Shown in pieces: positions 31,149 to 32,733 of a DNA stretch of 32,733 bases (the stretch's first letter is position 1; each line of letters opens with the position of its first letter). The DNA comes from a virus: positions 1 to 32,733 of IMG/VR virus record IMGVR_UViG_3300021961_000351; one strand, given 5' to 3'. The position numbers were made by a program, and so were the translations under genes. Under the pieces are notes generated by a model. That model was given only the letters and a program-made list of their open reading frames with translations, had not been told where the DNA came from and searched no databases.

Positions 31149-32733
31149 TTAAAAATCCTGTTTGAGTCTAATAATAAACTCATCCTCTTCTGTTTTTGTA
31201 ATAGGCTGTGCTAGTTGAGCTTTCATAATGACATTAAAGTTGTCATCATGAATATTGACAGTCGTCACGTGTATAGTAGAAAGATTTTTGTTGTGTGGCA
31301 ATGCGTCAGGCGGATAAGATGTATACGTACTGTTAGAAGAGGACATAAATTGACCAACTTCTACCGGTACATTTAAAACTAGAGTATTGAGAGTCTGTTC
31401 TCCTCTGAAGCGCATATCAATTTTATCTTTTCCAAAATAAGGCAAATTAGGTGTTTTAATAACAGCTATACCCTCTTCGTACAAGATTGTGCCAATATTA
31501 TTCCATGTTGCCTGTGTTGTCTCACAGTCAGCACGATAAAGACCCCCTCGACCATTGTCTCGAATATTTATGCTAATATCACCTGAAGATCCTGTCAGAT
31601 TTTCTTCGTATAGATGAAAAGACCCTGGGTGTATTTTTGATCCGTAATAAAGGTTAGATATGTCTACAATTGTAATTTCATTTGAACTTACATCTCTTGT
31701 GCGCTGAGCGATTGTCAATACTGCTCCTGGCGCTACACCTGGATTATCAGGTGCTGATCCTACTATTTGATCAAAAATAGAGCCTGACGTGAATACAAGC
31801 CCGGGATACAGTGATGATGTAGGAATAAGATTGTCTAATGCAATAATTGAGTAGTCAATTGCCCTTCCAGACTTTTTAAACATGTTACTTGCAGACATAA
31901 CAGACTTTTCAAGCAAGTCATATTTAGGCTTATGTAGCCCGTTGTCATTAGGAAGAATTGACAAAAGTCTTTTAGCATTAGATCCGGTATCATATGTGTA
32001 GCTATCTGCTGTTATGTTTTGTACTGTGGTATTTATGGTATAAGGAAAAAGACCTAAATGTCTTGGTTGCCTCATTTCAACAAAATCTAGTGTGTAGTTT
32101 TCAAGATTTGTCATCTTTCCGCCTACTCCAAAGGAGTATTGCACACTAAACGGATCATTTGTCGTGCTAAGAATTCTTTGAAAAGGAGTTACTAAAACTT
32201 CTCTTAGTGAAGACGAAGGGAAAAAATATACTGGCACGTAAAACACTAAATCATCAGTTGATGTAGGGCTTTCTTCAAATAGATTTTCGTATTTTTTAAG
32301 ATTTTTATTTATGTACTTGTTGTACATTCTAATGTCATGAATTTCTGCATTTAGTGGGTGACTAAATTCATTTGGTCCTCGAGTAAGTGCTCTATCAGGG
32401 CTAGCTCCAGCAGGCAAATAACCTTCATTTATTGAATTACCTCCTGTGTCTTTGGGGTCGTTGGTCACTAACCCATCCATCGGTGCGCCATAACTATTGT
32501 CGTAGTAGTTTCCTATACATAAAAATCCTGGACTTTTTAAAGTAGGTGCACTTAAAGATGCAGACGGAACATGAAAGTCAGTTTTGTTGTTGTCAATAAA
32601 AATTGATCCAGTAGAATTATTACTACTGTTTGACCACGTAACAAGAACGTTATGCCAGTGATTTTTCTTTAAAGTGTGTGAAGAAGTAAAGACTAAATCA
32701 TTAGGATAAACACTTGATGGCGCAGACAAATCG
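31149..32733 (-). CDS. Large virion protein with LamG-like domain (5' end beyond window)
   Basis: At least 528 codons; the frame is open to the right edge, so the N-terminus is missing. The visible N-terminal part has HTLKKNHWHNVLVTWSN, GSIFIDN and FLCIGNYYD, a concanavalin/LamG-like sandwich (glycan or protein binding). The middle and C-terminus are beta-rich and Ser/Asn-rich, with GKDKIDMRFRGEQTLNTLVL and VEVGQFMSSSNSTYTSYPP, like large T4-type tail/baseplate proteins. It probably sits on the tail or fibres and may bind the host surface. It is the only structural gene upstream of RuvC here, and the next genes follow without a gap. Confidence 0.7.
   Translation of the reverse strand, partial: DLSAPSSVYPNDLVFTSSHTLKKNHWHNVLVTWSNSSNNSTGSIFIDNNKTDFHVPSASLSAPTLKSPGFLCIGNYYDNSYGAPMDGLVTNDPKDTGGNSINEGYLPAGASPDRALTRGPNEFSHPLNAEIHDIRMYNKYINKNLKKYENLFEESPTSTDDLVFYVPVYFFPSSSLREVLVTPFQRILSTTNDPFSVQYSFGVGGKMTNLENYTLDFVEMRQPRHLGLFPYTINTTVQNITADSYTYDTGSNAKRLLSILPNDNGLHKPKYDLLEKSVMSASNMFKKSGRAIDYSIIALDNLIPTSSLYPGLVFTSGSIFDQIVGSAPDNPGVAPGAVLTIAQRTRDVSSNEITIVDISNLYYGSKIHPGSFHLYEENLTGSSGDISINIRDNGRGGLYRADCETTQATWNNIGTILYEEGIAVIKTPNLPYFGKDKIDMRFRGEQTLNTLVLNVPVEVGQFMSSSNSTYTSYPPDALPHNKNLSTIHVTTVNIHDDNFNVIMKAQLAQPITKTEEDEFIIRLKQDF

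Noticed and set aside
1-32733. tRNA genes, CRISPR arrays, insertion sequences
   Set aside because: Gaps between genes are all under 130 bases and none shows a cloverleaf, spaced repeats or terminal inverted repeats.

Overview
The window is part of the genome of a T4-like contractile-tailed phage (class Caudoviricetes). The T4-type module is clear: sheath gp18, neck/terminator proteins gp15-gp14-gp13, major capsid protein gp23, scaffold gp22, prohead protease gp21, portal gp20 and large terminase gp17. A replication/recombination set accompanies it: SbcD/SbcC (gp47/gp46), DnaG-type primase, RuvC-like resolvase and dUTPase. Strong AGGAG-type ribosome binding sites and sigma70-like promoters suggest a proteobacterial-type host. 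AT-rich sequence and several virion sequence motifs suggest an uncultured aquatic phage; both points are inference.

Layout: all genes but one lie on the minus strand, so transcription runs right to left. From the right edge: a LamG-like virion protein (cut by the edge), RuvC resolvase, primase, a zinc-ribbon virion protein, a PAP2-phosphatase/degenerate-Fic fusion, an unknown protein, a MoxR ATPase with its VWA/metallopeptidase partner, a fused SbcD-SbcC, two small proteins, terminase, portal, an unknown helical protein, prohead protease (interrupted by an intein), a run of small head proteins, scaffold and major capsid protein. A strong terminator follows the capsid gene. Next come a homing endonuclease, a small unknown gene with dUTPase under a host-type promoter, a lone plus-strand membrane protein, and a monocistronic 87-aa protein with its own T4-type late promoter and terminator. 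Last are a putative muralytic virion protein, a small virion protein, and gp13-gp14-gp15-gp18 in T4 order; the sheath gene runs off the left edge.

How the genes work together: portal, scaffold, protease and capsid protein build the prohead, and the protease must first splice out its intein. Terminase fills the head. gp13/14/15 close it and join it to the sheathed tail. SbcDC, primase and RuvC serve replication and branch removal before packaging. Many junctions are ATGA or TAATG overlaps, implying translational coupling.

Most interesting: a promoter and ribosome binding site apparently read through inside the scaffold gene; an intein placed next to the protease's catalytic His; a PAP2/pseudo-Fic fusion; an SbcD-SbcC fusion; a possible 5'-terminal mRNA stem under a late promoter; and an N-terminal helix motif recurring in unrelated small proteins. 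No tRNA, CRISPR array or insertion sequence was seen, and no gene-free stretch exceeds 130 bases.
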